A stretch of DNA of 13,603 nucleotides from Mesorhizobium amorphae (GTDB lineage: Bacteria; Pseudomonadota; Alphaproteobacteria; Rhizobiales; Rhizobiaceae), in assembly GCA_003240775.1 (NCBI GenBank), contig QFNI01000082.1:1-13603 (forward strand), written 5' to 3'. The translations under genes and the position numbers were made by a program. Below are positions 7,485-13,603 of this stretch, piece by piece (within the stretch, counting starts at the first letter, position 1; each line of letters opens with the position of its first letter). Below the pieces are notes generated by a model. It had not been told where the DNA came from and ran no database searches. It saw nothing but the letters and a program-made list of their open reading frames with translations.

Positions 7485-8417
7485 ATGGTGGAGAAGCGTC
7501 GGTCCTCGGCCGTGCGACGGTTGGACGTGCCCGCGGGGCTGCACCTCCTGCGCTATGTGTCCGGCCCCGCCAACAGCGCACCGCCCACGATATCCCTGCG
7601 CGCGCGCCGCCGCGACGAGATCGACATCATCGACCCCGATGGCGGCTTCAGCAAGCGCCTGGAAGGGCCGGGTGACTTCCTGATTCTGCGCGCGTCCGAC
7701 GATTCGGTCGTGGAGATGACGTCCGAAGCGGGCGCGCCGAACGGCTCGATCGCCGCGAACCTCACATTCCAGAAATTCGATAACTCCGTTTTCCGCACGC
7801 CGGCGCAGAATTCGCGCACCGAAGAAGCCGATTGGGACGACGAGGAAGAAGACGATTTCGCGCCCGCCGCGAGCTCCTCGCCGGAGCTGGAGGTTCTCGG
7901 TCATCTGGCACGCCGCGGCGACGTCATTGTGCAGGCGGGCCAATGGCTTGGCGGCCCCGAGGCGCCGGCCGTGATCGAGGGTGTCGAAATTCGCTGGCAG
8001 ACCCGGCCGCGCGACCTTTCCCTGCGCTATGGTGTCACGCCTTCCTCAGCCGGCGAAAGACGCTTGGTTGACGCGGGCTCCTTCGCCGGCTCACGGGGTC
8101 GTGCGAGACCCGTGAAATTTCTTGAGTTCGAGTTGACGGGCGCGGCAGCTTCGAGATATGAGCTGGATGTCTCGGCGGTCTTTTTGGGATCGCCCATCAA
8201 GAAAATTCGGGGAAGAAACGTCGTTCTACGAGGGCCAGCGGGATCAGAGCCTCTGGTTGGGCTTTGTGTTGCGCTCGTGAACGTGGGGGCAGCTGCTGGC
8301 GAGCGCCGGTCGGCTTCTCATGAGCAGGGGGTCGTTTCGCGCATGGATGATGCGCGGGCCTCAGAGGTGCGGATTTTCAGACGCTCCGGTGTGCGCGGCA
8401 AGGCGGACGGGCGTTGA
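7485..8417 (+). CDS. Unrecognised beta-rich 310-residue protein encoded directly before the RTX gene
   Basis: The ATG at 7485 is preceded by GGAAG at 7471-7475 (9-nt spacing). There is no signal peptide and no long hydrophobic segment, so the protein is probably cytoplasmic or exported by another route. Residues 1-105 are beta-rich (VPAGLHLLRYVSG, DFLILRASDDSVVEM). A linker with a strong acidic run (DWDDEEEDDF, residues 116-125) and a Ser/Ala/Pro stretch leads to a second beta-rich half, residues 134-260 (ELEVLGHLARRGDVIVQAGQ, EGVEIRWQTR, FLEFELTG, ELDVSAVFLGSP, NVVLRGPAGSEPLVGL). A poorly conserved-looking tail ends with a strand (SEVRIFRRSG). I recognise no named domain. The RTX gene follows after 15 nt with no terminator between, so the two are almost certainly co-transcribed. 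That makes it a candidate partner, assembly factor or modifier of the RTX protein; this role is inference only. Confidence 0.8.
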   Translation: MVEKRRSSAVRRLDVPAGLHLLRYVSGPANSAPPTISLRARRRDEIDIIDPDGGFSKRLEGPGDFLILRASDDSVVEMTSEAGAPNGSIAANLTFQKFDNSVFRTPAQNSRTEEADWDDEEEDDFAPAASSSPELEVLGHLARRGDVIVQAGQWLGGPEAPAVIEGVEIRWQTRPRDLSLRYGVTPSSAGERRLVDAGSFAGSRGRARPVKFLEFELTGAAASRYELDVSAVFLGSPIKKIRGRNVVLRGPAGSEPLVGLCVALVNVGAAAGERRSASHEQGVVSRMDDARASEVRIFRRSGVRGKADGR

Positions 8418-8419
8418 TA

Positions 8420-8425
8420 GAGGGG
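8420..8425 (+). promoter_or_regulatory. Strong ribosome binding site of the RTX gene
   Basis: GAGGGG ends 7 nt before the ATG at 8433. It is the best Shine-Dalgarno match among the plus-strand genes here, consistent with high expression of the secreted protein relative to its neighbours. Confidence 0.6.
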
Positions 8426-8432
8426 TAATTAG

Positions 8433-9584
8433 ATGGCGACTTATAATGCAGACTACTCGCAGGCTGAAGGGCTCTTCAGCCAGGGTACCGATCAGGTAAC
8501 TCGCGACGCGCTTCTCGATGCTCTGGTCAAGTCGGGTGCGTTCAGCGACGGCATCGGCAACACGCGCGACGCGGTCATCAGCCAGGTCGATGCAGGCGAG
8601 GCGCCCGGCGCGTTCTCGAATGGCGTGATCTACAACGACGTTTCCGGTCCGGTCACGGCGCCGAATTCGGCTGCAGCGGTTCTGTTCAATACCGACAGCG
8701 ACGTCACCAGCTATCTCGGCGGTGACATCACCAGGACGGTCGTGTCCATGGGCGGTGACGACACGATCTATTCGGTCGGCGAAAGCAACGACACGATCTT
8801 CGCTGGCGACGGCAACAACACCATCGGCGCCGGCCTCGGCGACGACACCGTCTACACTGGCATGGGCAACGACACGGTCGACGGCGGCGCCGGCAACGAC
8901 ACGCTCTACCTCGGTGCCGGCAACGACATCGGCTACGGCGGTGCAGGCGACGACGTCATCTCGGGTCAGGACGGTGCCGACTACCTGCTCGGCGGCGATG
9001 GCGCCGACACGATCTCGGGTGGTGCGGACAACGACACGCTCTGGGGCGGCACCGGCGATGACATGGTCGGTGGCGACGATGGCGATGATTGGCTGTTCGG
9101 CGAGGCCGGCAATGATACCCTGCTTGGTGGTGCCGGCTTCGACACCTTGATCGGTGGCGTGGGTGACGACTACCTCGACGGTGGCGTGGGCAACGACTAT
9201 CTCCAGGGTGATGAAGGCAACGACCTGCTGTTCGGCAACGAAGGCAACGACACGCTCTATGGCGGCGCTGGCAACGACCTTCTTGATGGCGGCGAAGGCA
9301 ACGACGTTCTGGTCGGCGGCGAAGGCAACGACACCCTGATCGGTGGCGGCGGTGTGGATGTGATGATTGGTGGCGAAGGCGACGATGTCTTCTATGCCGG
9401 CGATCAGGACACCGTCTACGGCGGCACTGGCTTCGACATCGCCAGCTTCAGCCAGCTCTCCACCGACGCGTCGATCTTCACTTACGAAGGCGTCACCACC
9501 ATCACCTTCACGGACGGTGCGGTGGTCACCCTCACCGAGGTCGAGCAGATCAACTTCTCGGATACTGCGGTCCGCCTCTCCTGA
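8433..9584 (+). CDS. RTX calcium-binding repeat protein, likely type I secreted
   Basis: This 383-residue acidic protein has no Sec signal peptide. Residues 1-105 are a short leader region with a helical start (RDALLDALVKSGAFSDG) and Ala/Thr/Val-rich strands. Residues about 107-338 are roughly 25 consecutive nonapeptides of the GGxGxDxUx type, the calcium-binding parallel beta-roll of hemolysin-type (RTX) proteins. Residues 339-383 form a terminal cap ending VEQINFSDTAVRLS, with the hydrophobic, hydroxyl-rich ending expected of a C-terminal type I secretion signal. There is no protease, lipase or other catalytic domain, so it is probably a structural, adhesive or surface-layer protein, not an exoenzyme. 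Calcium outside the cell would trigger folding after export. The exporter starts about 3 kb downstream, and the SapC pair and glycosyltransferases suggest surface display with glycans. Family and repeats are certain; S-layer function is inferred. Confidence 0.95.
   Translation: MATYNADYSQAEGLFSQGTDQVTRDALLDALVKSGAFSDGIGNTRDAVISQVDAGEAPGAFSNGVIYNDVSGPVTAPNSAAAVLFNTDSDVTSYLGGDITRTVVSMGGDDTIYSVGESNDTIFAGDGNNTIGAGLGDDTVYTGMGNDTVDGGAGNDTLYLGAGNDIGYGGAGDDVISGQDGADYLLGGDGADTISGGADNDTLWGGTGDDMVGGDDGDDWLFGEAGNDTLLGGAGFDTLIGGVGDDYLDGGVGNDYLQGDEGNDLLFGNEGNDTLYGGAGNDLLDGGEGNDVLVGGEGNDTLIGGGGVDVMIGGEGDDVFYAGDQDTVYGGTGFDIASFSQLSTDASIFTYEGVTTITFTDGAVVTLTEVEQINFSDTAVRLS
8751..9446 (+). repeat. Tandem 27-bp coding repeats for RTX nonapeptides
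   Basis: About 25 in-frame 27-bp units encode variants of GGxGxDxUx, with recurring GGCAACGACACGCT-like cores. Most central units follow the consensus exactly. The last are less regular: GDQDTVYG lacks one residue and GTGFDIASF closes the array. The nucleotide copies differ at many third positions, so the array is old or held by selection and is not a recent perfect expansion. Eight N-x-T triplets, mostly N-D-T, occur inside it. Confidence 0.92.
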
Positions 9585-9604
9585 GCAGGCTGAACGATCG
9601 AATG

Positions 9605-9638
9605 AAGGGGCCCTGCATGCAGGGCCCCTTTTCTTTTG
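9605..9638 (+). terminator. Rho-independent terminator after the RTX gene, perfect 26-bp palindrome
   Basis: AAGGGGCCCTGCA at 9605-9617 is followed directly by its exact reverse complement (9618-9630) and then by a T-rich run (TTTTCTTTT, overlapping the end of the stem). The hairpin is very GC-rich, starts 20 nt after the RTX stop codon, and should separate expression of the substrate from the downstream sapC/exporter genes or limit readthrough. Confidence 0.88.
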
Positions 9639-9711
9639 ACGATGCTTGCCGCCAGTCGCCTTGCAAGAGCGGAACGGCTAGAGCCCTGTGAGGGCCTGCT
9701 TCGATACGACC

Positions 9712-10434
9712 ATGAGCGCATCTTCACGTTTCATTCCGTTCGACGAGATTGCTTCCTCGCAGCGGATCTTCTCTCCACAATCCTATCTGGATGTCCGGCA
9801 GCGGCCGGTCTTTCCGCTCGCGCATGTGGAAGCCGCGCCCATGGCGCGCGTGTTTCCCATCGTCTGGCAGATGGAGAACGAGCGCCTTCGCTTGGTCGTC
9901 GTGCGCTCCTTCATGCGCGATCCCCTCGCGATGGCCCCTGAACGCCTCCTGTCACGGCCTGGCGAGTTGCCTCTGATCGCGCGTGCGCATCCTCTCGTGC
10001 TGCGACCAACCCCCAGCGGCGAGGATGCCGTCTTCTTCGACACCGATTTCGCGGACCAGCCCACAGATGCGGGCGCGCCGATCTCCACGCCCGACGCCCG
10101 CTTGGGCGCGGGGACCGAGCAGCGCTTGAGAGCCTTGACGCTGTTCGCGCAGGAAGAAGCGCGCACTGCGGCGATGACCGCCGACCTCGTCACCCACGGC
10201 TGCCTGATGGACTGGGCGCTGCCCTTTCCGGAGACGGTGCGCGAGCGTCTCATCGCCATGCCGCTGATGGTGCTGCGTGGCGATCTCGCGCCTTCCCTCC
10301 TGCGCGAGCTTGCCCTTCGTCATGCCCATCCGCTGGTCAGCCTGCTGGGCGCGCACCGCTTGTCGCTGTTCCGCACCGCACCGCTCATCAAGCAGGCGGA
10401 GCAGGACCTTTCTGCGGAGCGTGTGGAAGCGTGA
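9712..10434 (+). CDS. SapC-family protein 1
   Basis: This 240-residue protein matches the SapC outline. It has an N-terminal RFIPFDEIAS, then an H-V-E-A-A-P-M-A-R-V-F-P-I-V-W block (residues 38-52) equivalent to the family's EF..AA..YPIVF, and ERLLSRPGELPLIARAHPLV (residues 77-95) equivalent to YVPAYLRRYPF. An acidic FFDTDF segment follows, then a helix (LRALTLFAQEEARTAAMTAD, residues 139-158), and a C-terminal LRHAHPLVSLLGAHRLSLF like the family's IYAHLLSL ending. SapC was named from the Campylobacter fetus S-layer locus, where it accompanies a type I secretion system; its biochemical role is unknown. The ATG at 9712 is chosen because the family domain begins at once; a GTG at 9688 would add eight residues. 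No signal peptide, so probably cytoplasmic. Its stop overlaps the next start (GTGA). Confidence 0.82.
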   Translation: MSASSRFIPFDEIASSQRIFSPQSYLDVRQRPVFPLAHVEAAPMARVFPIVWQMENERLRLVVVRSFMRDPLAMAPERLLSRPGELPLIARAHPLVLRPTPSGEDAVFFDTDFADQPTDAGAPISTPDARLGAGTEQRLRALTLFAQEEARTAAMTADLVTHGCLMDWALPFPETVRERLIAMPLMVLRGDLAPSLLRELALRHAHPLVSLLGAHRLSLFRTAPLIKQAEQDLSAERVEA

Positions 10435-11294
10435 AAGCTGCATCGTTCCATTCGGGCGCTCTTTCCTTCGTGCCGGTCGACCAGTGGCAGGGCGGAACGT
10501 GGGCACGCCCGACCGACATGTCGTTTCTCGACACAGGATCCTCCATCCCGATCGCAGCCACCGAGCTTCTGCAGGTCGCGCAGCTTTATCCGCTCGCTGT
10601 CCGTCAGGGTGCCGGAACCTTCTGGGTCGAGGCGGTGACCGAGCGCCGTCTTCTGCGTGTGCCGGCCATCGACGAGACCGGCCGCCTGACGCGGCCCTAC
10701 GCGCCCATCGCGATACGCTGCCTTCCGTTTCGGCTCTCGCCGGCGCAGAACGGTGGCCGAAAGACAGGACTGGAAATAGCGGCCGGGTTCGCGGGGGGCG
10801 AAACCGACACGTCCTTGCGCGGCACCGATGGCATGGTGAGCGTCGATGTCCGCCGCGTGGAGAAGCTCCTCGCCAATGCCGCGGAAAGCCAGGCCCAGCT
10901 CACGACGGCGGTCGAACTCCTGTTCCTCGCGGATCTTCTCGTGCCGCTCAGCCTCCGGATGACCGATGGGGCAGAACATGATGAACGCCCGCTCCTGACG
11001 CTTGATCGCGCTGCCTTGGCCGGGTCGTCTCGCGAGAAACTGGCCATCATCGCGAGCGGCGGTCTGCTGGTGATCGACCTCATCGCTTCCCTCGTTCGCT
11101 CTTCCGACCACTTCCACCCCGATGCCGTGACCGTGCAGCGGGAGGTGTGGAAAGGCTCCCTGGACAATCCTGTGCTGTCCGACCTCGATTCCTTGATCCG
11201 CAAGGTCGGCCGCATGGAGTTCGAGCTCGATGCGAGCGAGCTCTTCTCGTTCGACCGGCTCGATGCCGAAGAGGCGCCGCTTGCCAGCCGCTGA
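10431..11294 (+). CDS. SapC-family protein 2, longer divergent paralogue
   Basis: This 287-residue protein begins with a GTG that overlaps the stop of the first sapC gene by 4 nt, so their translation is coupled. Residues 11-100 carry the SapC pattern: LSFVPVDQW, then IPIAATELLQVAQLYPLAVR (residues 39-58), WVEAVTERRLL, DETGRLTRPYAPIAIRCLPF (residues 81-100). The middle has a long helix (VEKLLANAAESQAQLTTAVE), and LREKLAIIASGGLL-like sequence follows. A C-terminal extension ending MEFELDASELFSFDRL, absent from the first paralogue, is acidic and amphipathic. The two copies share the family outline but little direct identity, suggesting an old duplication and a possible heterodimer. No signal peptide. 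A role as chaperone or adaptor for the RTX substrate or exporter is plausible but inferred. Confidence 0.8.
   Translation: MKAASFHSGALSFVPVDQWQGGTWARPTDMSFLDTGSSIPIAATELLQVAQLYPLAVRQGAGTFWVEAVTERRLLRVPAIDETGRLTRPYAPIAIRCLPFRLSPAQNGGRKTGLEIAAGFAGGETDTSLRGTDGMVSVDVRRVEKLLANAAESQAQLTTAVELLFLADLLVPLSLRMTDGAEHDERPLLTLDRAALAGSSREKLAIIASGGLLVIDLIASLVRSSDHFHPDAVTVQREVWKGSLDNPVLSDLDSLIRKVGRMEFELDASELFSFDRLDAEEAPLASR
11268..11274 (+). promoter_or_regulatory. Shine-Dalgarno sequence supporting a TTG start at 11281
   Basis: GAAGAGG lies inside the end of the second sapC gene, 6 nt before TTG at 11281. The in-frame ATG codons at 11230 and 11263 have no such site. The TTG start places the conserved first strand of the glycosyltransferase (ILFVHANFP) at residue 6, as usual for this family. 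Confidence 0.5.
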
Positions 11295-12519
11295 CATCCT
11301 CTTCGTTCACGCCAACTTCCCAGCCCAGTTCCGCAACCACGCCGCGCTTCTCACTGACGACGACCGCTTCCGCGTCTTCGCAGTCGGGGGCCCCACCGCG
11401 CGTCCGCTGCGTGGCGTGCGGCTGCGCCGCTATCAGATGCCCCGCCAGGAGACTCGCGCTCATCCCTTCGCGCGTCGTCTCGACGGTGAAGCCACGCGCG
11501 CCGAAGAAGTGATGTACGCCTTGATCGCGCTGAAAGGGGAGGGCGTGTCTCCCCGCATCATCTTCGCTCATCCCGGTTGGGGCGAGACGCTTCCGATCAA
11601 GGCGGTGTTTCCCGACGCCAAGCTCATCCTGTATTGCGAGTATTTCTATCGCCCGACCGGTTCGGACGCCGATTTCGATGCCGAGGTCGCTCATTTCGGC
11701 GTGGACGGGCGAATCCGCATCGCCATGAAGAACGCCTCCACTCTGCTCGCGCTCGAGCAGGCCGATGGCGGCATTTCCCCCACGGCCTGGCAGCGGAGCA
11801 CCTTCCCGCCTGAATGGCAGCACAAGATCCGCGTGCTCCATGAAGGCATCGACACGGCGCGCCTCGACACGCAGGATGTCATGAGCCCATTCGCGCAGAA
11901 GATTCGCGCGCTCGCGCGTGGCGGTCCGATCCTGACCTTCGTGTCGCGCAGCCTGGAGCCTTATCGCGGCTTCCACAGCTTCATGCGCGCTCTTCCCGCA
12001 ATCCAGGCCGGCGCGCCCGATGCCCATGTGTTCCTGGTCGGGCGCGACGCGGTTTCCTATGGCACGCCGCCCGAAGGCGCCCGCAGTTGGAAGGAGGCCA
12101 TGCTGCGTGAACTCGGTGGCCGGCTCGACCTCGAGCGCATCCACTTCCTGGGCAACCTCGACTACCCCGACTACCTCGCGCTGCTCGGCCTGTCCGATCT
12201 TCACACCTATCTGACCTATCCTTTCGTGCTGTCCTGGTCGCTCATCGAGGCGCTCGCGCTAGGCTGCCTGGTCCTGGCCTCCGACACCGAGCCCGTGCGC
12301 GAGGTGATGGAACACGGGCGCAACGGCATCCTCGTTCCCTTCTTCGAGCCACGCACCCTCGCCAACAAGGCGCTCGACGTGCTGGCAGACCCCGGCCGCT
12401 TCCAGCCCATGCGTGAACGCGCCCGCCGCGAGGCAAGGCAGCACTTCGACTGGGACCGCGCCATCCGGCCATCATTCGCGCGCATGATGGACGAGTTCGT
12501 GGCGCCTGAGCTATACTGA
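11281..12519 (+). CDS. GT4-type (group 1) glycosyltransferase
   Basis: About 412 residues with a GT-B fold outline. The N-terminal domain starts ILFVHANFPAQFRNHA and includes FAHPGWGETLPIK and LYCEYFYRPTGSDADFD. The linker GGISPTAWQRSTFPPEWQHK leads into VLHEGIDT. The C-terminal domain has TFVSRSLEPYRGFHSFMRAL (residues 219-238), HVFLVGRD, HFLGNLDYPDYLALLGLSDL and the donor-binding region with E-A-L-A-L-G-C-L-V-L-A-S-D-T-E-P-V-R-E-V, where E323 (LIEAL) fits the conserved nucleotide-sugar-contacting glutamate of GT4 enzymes. The TTG start at 11281 overlaps sapC2 by 14 nt; ATG 11263 or 11230 would add 6 or 17 residues. Nested between sapC and the secretion ATPase, it probably acts on the same pathway as the RTX protein. 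Acceptor could be the RTX protein itself or a surface polysaccharide that anchors it. Confidence 0.9.
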   Translation: MPAADILFVHANFPAQFRNHAALLTDDDRFRVFAVGGPTARPLRGVRLRRYQMPRQETRAHPFARRLDGEATRAEEVMYALIALKGEGVSPRIIFAHPGWGETLPIKAVFPDAKLILYCEYFYRPTGSDADFDAEVAHFGVDGRIRIAMKNASTLLALEQADGGISPTAWQRSTFPPEWQHKIRVLHEGIDTARLDTQDVMSPFAQKIRALARGGPILTFVSRSLEPYRGFHSFMRALPAIQAGAPDAHVFLVGRDAVSYGTPPEGARSWKEAMLRELGGRLDLERIHFLGNLDYPDYLALLGLSDLHTYLTYPFVLSWSLIEALALGCLVLASDTEPVREVMEHGRNGILVPFFEPRTLANKALDVLADPGRFQPMRERARREARQHFDWDRAIRPSFARMMDEFVAPELY

Positions 12520-12626
12520 TTGTTCCAGGCCGGGTTGCCGCAGCTGCCATGCAAACTTTCGCCGAGATTGCAGCATACCGCCTTGCCCGACGCGCTGCGC
12601 CGATTTGAGCAGAGAGGCTCGAAGCT
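12520..12626 (+). other. 107-nt gap before the secretion gene with a 19-codon mini-ORF
   Basis: The gap holds no clear terminator or promoter. An ATG at 12549 opens a 19-residue frame (MQTFAEIAAYRLARRAAPI) ending at TGA 12606-12608, 18 nt before the exporter start. It has no convincing ribosome site and may be chance. Read-through from the glycosyltransferase gene is likely. Confidence 0.3.
12611..12617 (+). promoter_or_regulatory. Shine-Dalgarno sequence supporting a TTG start at 12627
   Basis: AGAGAGG ends 9 nt before TTG 12627. A TGA at 12606-12608 closes the frame upstream, and the next ATG (12717) would delete the start of the first membrane helix, so TTG is the best supported start. 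Confidence 0.55.
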
Positions 12627-13603
12627 TTGAAACCCTTCTCCGAGTTCTCGCCCTTGCGCGCCGCCCTGGCGCGCGTCTGGCCAGGTTATTTCTGGCTATT
12701 CGGCCTCAGTGTCTTCATGAACCTGCTCCTGCTGGTTCCACCGCTCTACATGATGCAGATTCACAGCCGCGTGCTGACCAGCCAAAACTGGTCGACGCTT
12801 GGTTTCCTATTTTCGATTGCGATAGTCCTGGTGCTCGCTGGGACCGCGCTCGATGGGTTGCGTATACGCGCCTTGCGCAGCATCGGCATGGCGCTCGACG
12901 CCAACCTTGCGCCAAAAGTGTTCGCCGCACTGGCGCGTCAGGGTGGCGAGCAAGCCAAGACTCAGTTTGTCACCGTCAGTCAGGACTTCAACAGCGTCCG
13001 CGAAATGGCGAGCGGCCGGATGCTTCTGGCGGTCTTTGACGTGATCTGGTCGCCGGTCTTCATCGCCGTCTTGTTTCTGATCCACCCGTGGTTCGGCTAC
13101 TTCTTCCTTTTCATGACAGTTTTGATTGCCATAACCTCACTTGTAACACAGGCAGTTGCGGCGGCTCCATCCAACCGTGCCCAAGATTGCAACGCCAGGG
13201 AAGTGAATTTTGCGAACGTGGTTGGCCGCAACGCCGACACCGCGCGAGCCATGGGCATGGTGCCGGTTCTTGAAGGCCGCTGGAATAAGCTGCATCGGGC
13301 GAGCCTGGGGTGGCAGGATGAGGCTACCGGCCGCGCGCGTTGGGGCATGGCAGTCAACAGTTTTTTTCACAAGGGCCAGATGATCTTCGTGATGACGCTC
13401 GGCGCCATTCTGGTCCTGAACCATGATCTGGGCGCGGGCGGCATGTTCGGTGCCGTGCTTCTGATGCGCATCGCGCTCGGCCCGATCGAGCAGCTCGTCA
13501 CAGGCTGGCGCGCGATCGCCAATTCGCGCCATTCCTTCGCCCGCATCAACCAGCTTCTCGAAAACAGCGCGCGCGCGCCTTCCTTCGTGGATCTGCCCGC
13601 GCC
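12627..13603 (+). CDS. Type I secretion ABC transporter, PrtD-type (3' end missing)
   Basis: The frame stays open to the window end, giving 325 residues of the membrane domain; the ATPase half (Walker A, signature, Walker B) lies outside. Residues 22-50 (FWLFGLSVFMNLLLLVPPLY, then MMQIHSRVLTS) match the first helix and following motif of PrtD-family exporters, which normally read QVYDRVLTS. Other matching parts are GTALDGLRIRALRSIGMALD (residues 72-91), a helix pair at about 133-178, NFANVVGRNADTARAMGM (residues 194-211) and GAILVLNHDLGAGGMFGAVL with GPIEQLVTGWRAIANSRHSF. The start at residue 1 leaves no room for an N-terminal C39 peptidase domain, so it belongs with exporters of proteases, lipases and S-layer RTX proteins. 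It would form the inner-membrane channel with a membrane fusion protein and TolC, probably encoded just downstream. Obvious substrate: the RTX protein in this locus. Around 13090-13210 the DNA is less GC-rich than its neighbours. Confidence 0.93.
   Translation, partial: MKPFSEFSPLRAALARVWPGYFWLFGLSVFMNLLLLVPPLYMMQIHSRVLTSQNWSTLGFLFSIAIVLVLAGTALDGLRIRALRSIGMALDANLAPKVFAALARQGGEQAKTQFVTVSQDFNSVREMASGRMLLAVFDVIWSPVFIAVLFLIHPWFGYFFLFMTVLIAITSLVTQAVAAAPSNRAQDCNAREVNFANVVGRNADTARAMGMVPVLEGRWNKLHRASLGWQDEATGRARWGMAVNSFFHKGQMIFVMTLGAILVLNHDLGAGGMFGAVLLMRIALGPIEQLVTGWRAIANSRHSFARINQLLENSARAPSFVDLPA

Noticed and set aside
8133..8162. Possible internal promoter TTGACG ... TATGAG inside the 310-residue gene
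   Set aside because: Spacing is 18 nt and the -10 match is weak; it lies inside coding sequence and could be chance, although an extra promoter for the RTX gene would make sense.
8751..9446. Regularly spaced short repeats resembling a CRISPR-like array
   Set aside because: Period is exactly 27 bp and in frame, with no unique spacers; it encodes RTX nonapeptides.
8722..9639. Alternative-frame open frames within the RTX repeats (Thr/Ala/Ser-rich)
   Set aside because: They arise from reading the 27-bp repeats in another frame; the GGxGxDxUx frame is unquestionably the coding one.
9636..9664. TTGACG right after the terminator as a -35 for the sapC operon
   Set aside because: No acceptable -10 hexamer lies 16-18 nt downstream (CCTTGC region), so I do not call a promoter.

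Overview
The window looks like chromosomal DNA from a high-GC alphaproteobacterium, probably of the Hyphomicrobiales (rhizobial) kind. This is inferred from strong G/C preference at third codon positions, the PrtD-type type I secretion ABC transporter, the SapC-family proteins and the style of the glycosyltransferases. No RNA gene fixes the taxonomy. There is no tRNA, rRNA, CRISPR array, insertion sequence or prophage gene that I can support.

Layout. (1) Positions 1-1920, plus strand: the C-terminal part of an APC-family permease, closest in my reading to ethanolamine or amino-acid permeases, followed by two small unrecognised proteins. (2) Positions 1887-7407, minus strand: a tightly overlapping three-gene operon. 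In transcription order it encodes an 827-residue multidomain glycosyltransferase, a 782-residue tandem GT2-type glycosyltransferase and a class I SAM-dependent methyltransferase. It converges on block 1 with a 34-nt tail-to-tail overlap. (3) Positions 7408-7484: a divergent intergenic region with a good sigma70-like promoter facing right. (4) Positions 7485-13603, plus strand: an unrecognised 310-residue protein, then a 383-residue RTX protein made almost wholly of calcium-binding nonapeptides. A 26-bp perfectly palindromic terminator follows. After it come two adjacent SapC-family proteins, a GT4-type glycosyltransferase and the start of a PrtD-type type I secretion ABC transporter, cut off by the window end before its ATPase domain.

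Reading of the whole. Blocks 2 and 4 look like one functional locus: a secreted, RTX-only surface protein, its type I exporter, a pair of SapC proteins and a set of sugar-transfer and methylation enzymes. In Campylobacter fetus, sapC sits with the type I secretion genes sapDEF of the S-layer system, and SapC there has no assigned role. I infer that this window holds a glycan-linked, type I-secreted surface-layer or matrix system, with the 310-residue protein and the SapC pair as candidate undescribed accessory factors. The gene content and order are directly visible. The functional linkage, glycosylation of the RTX protein and surface-layer formation are inference.
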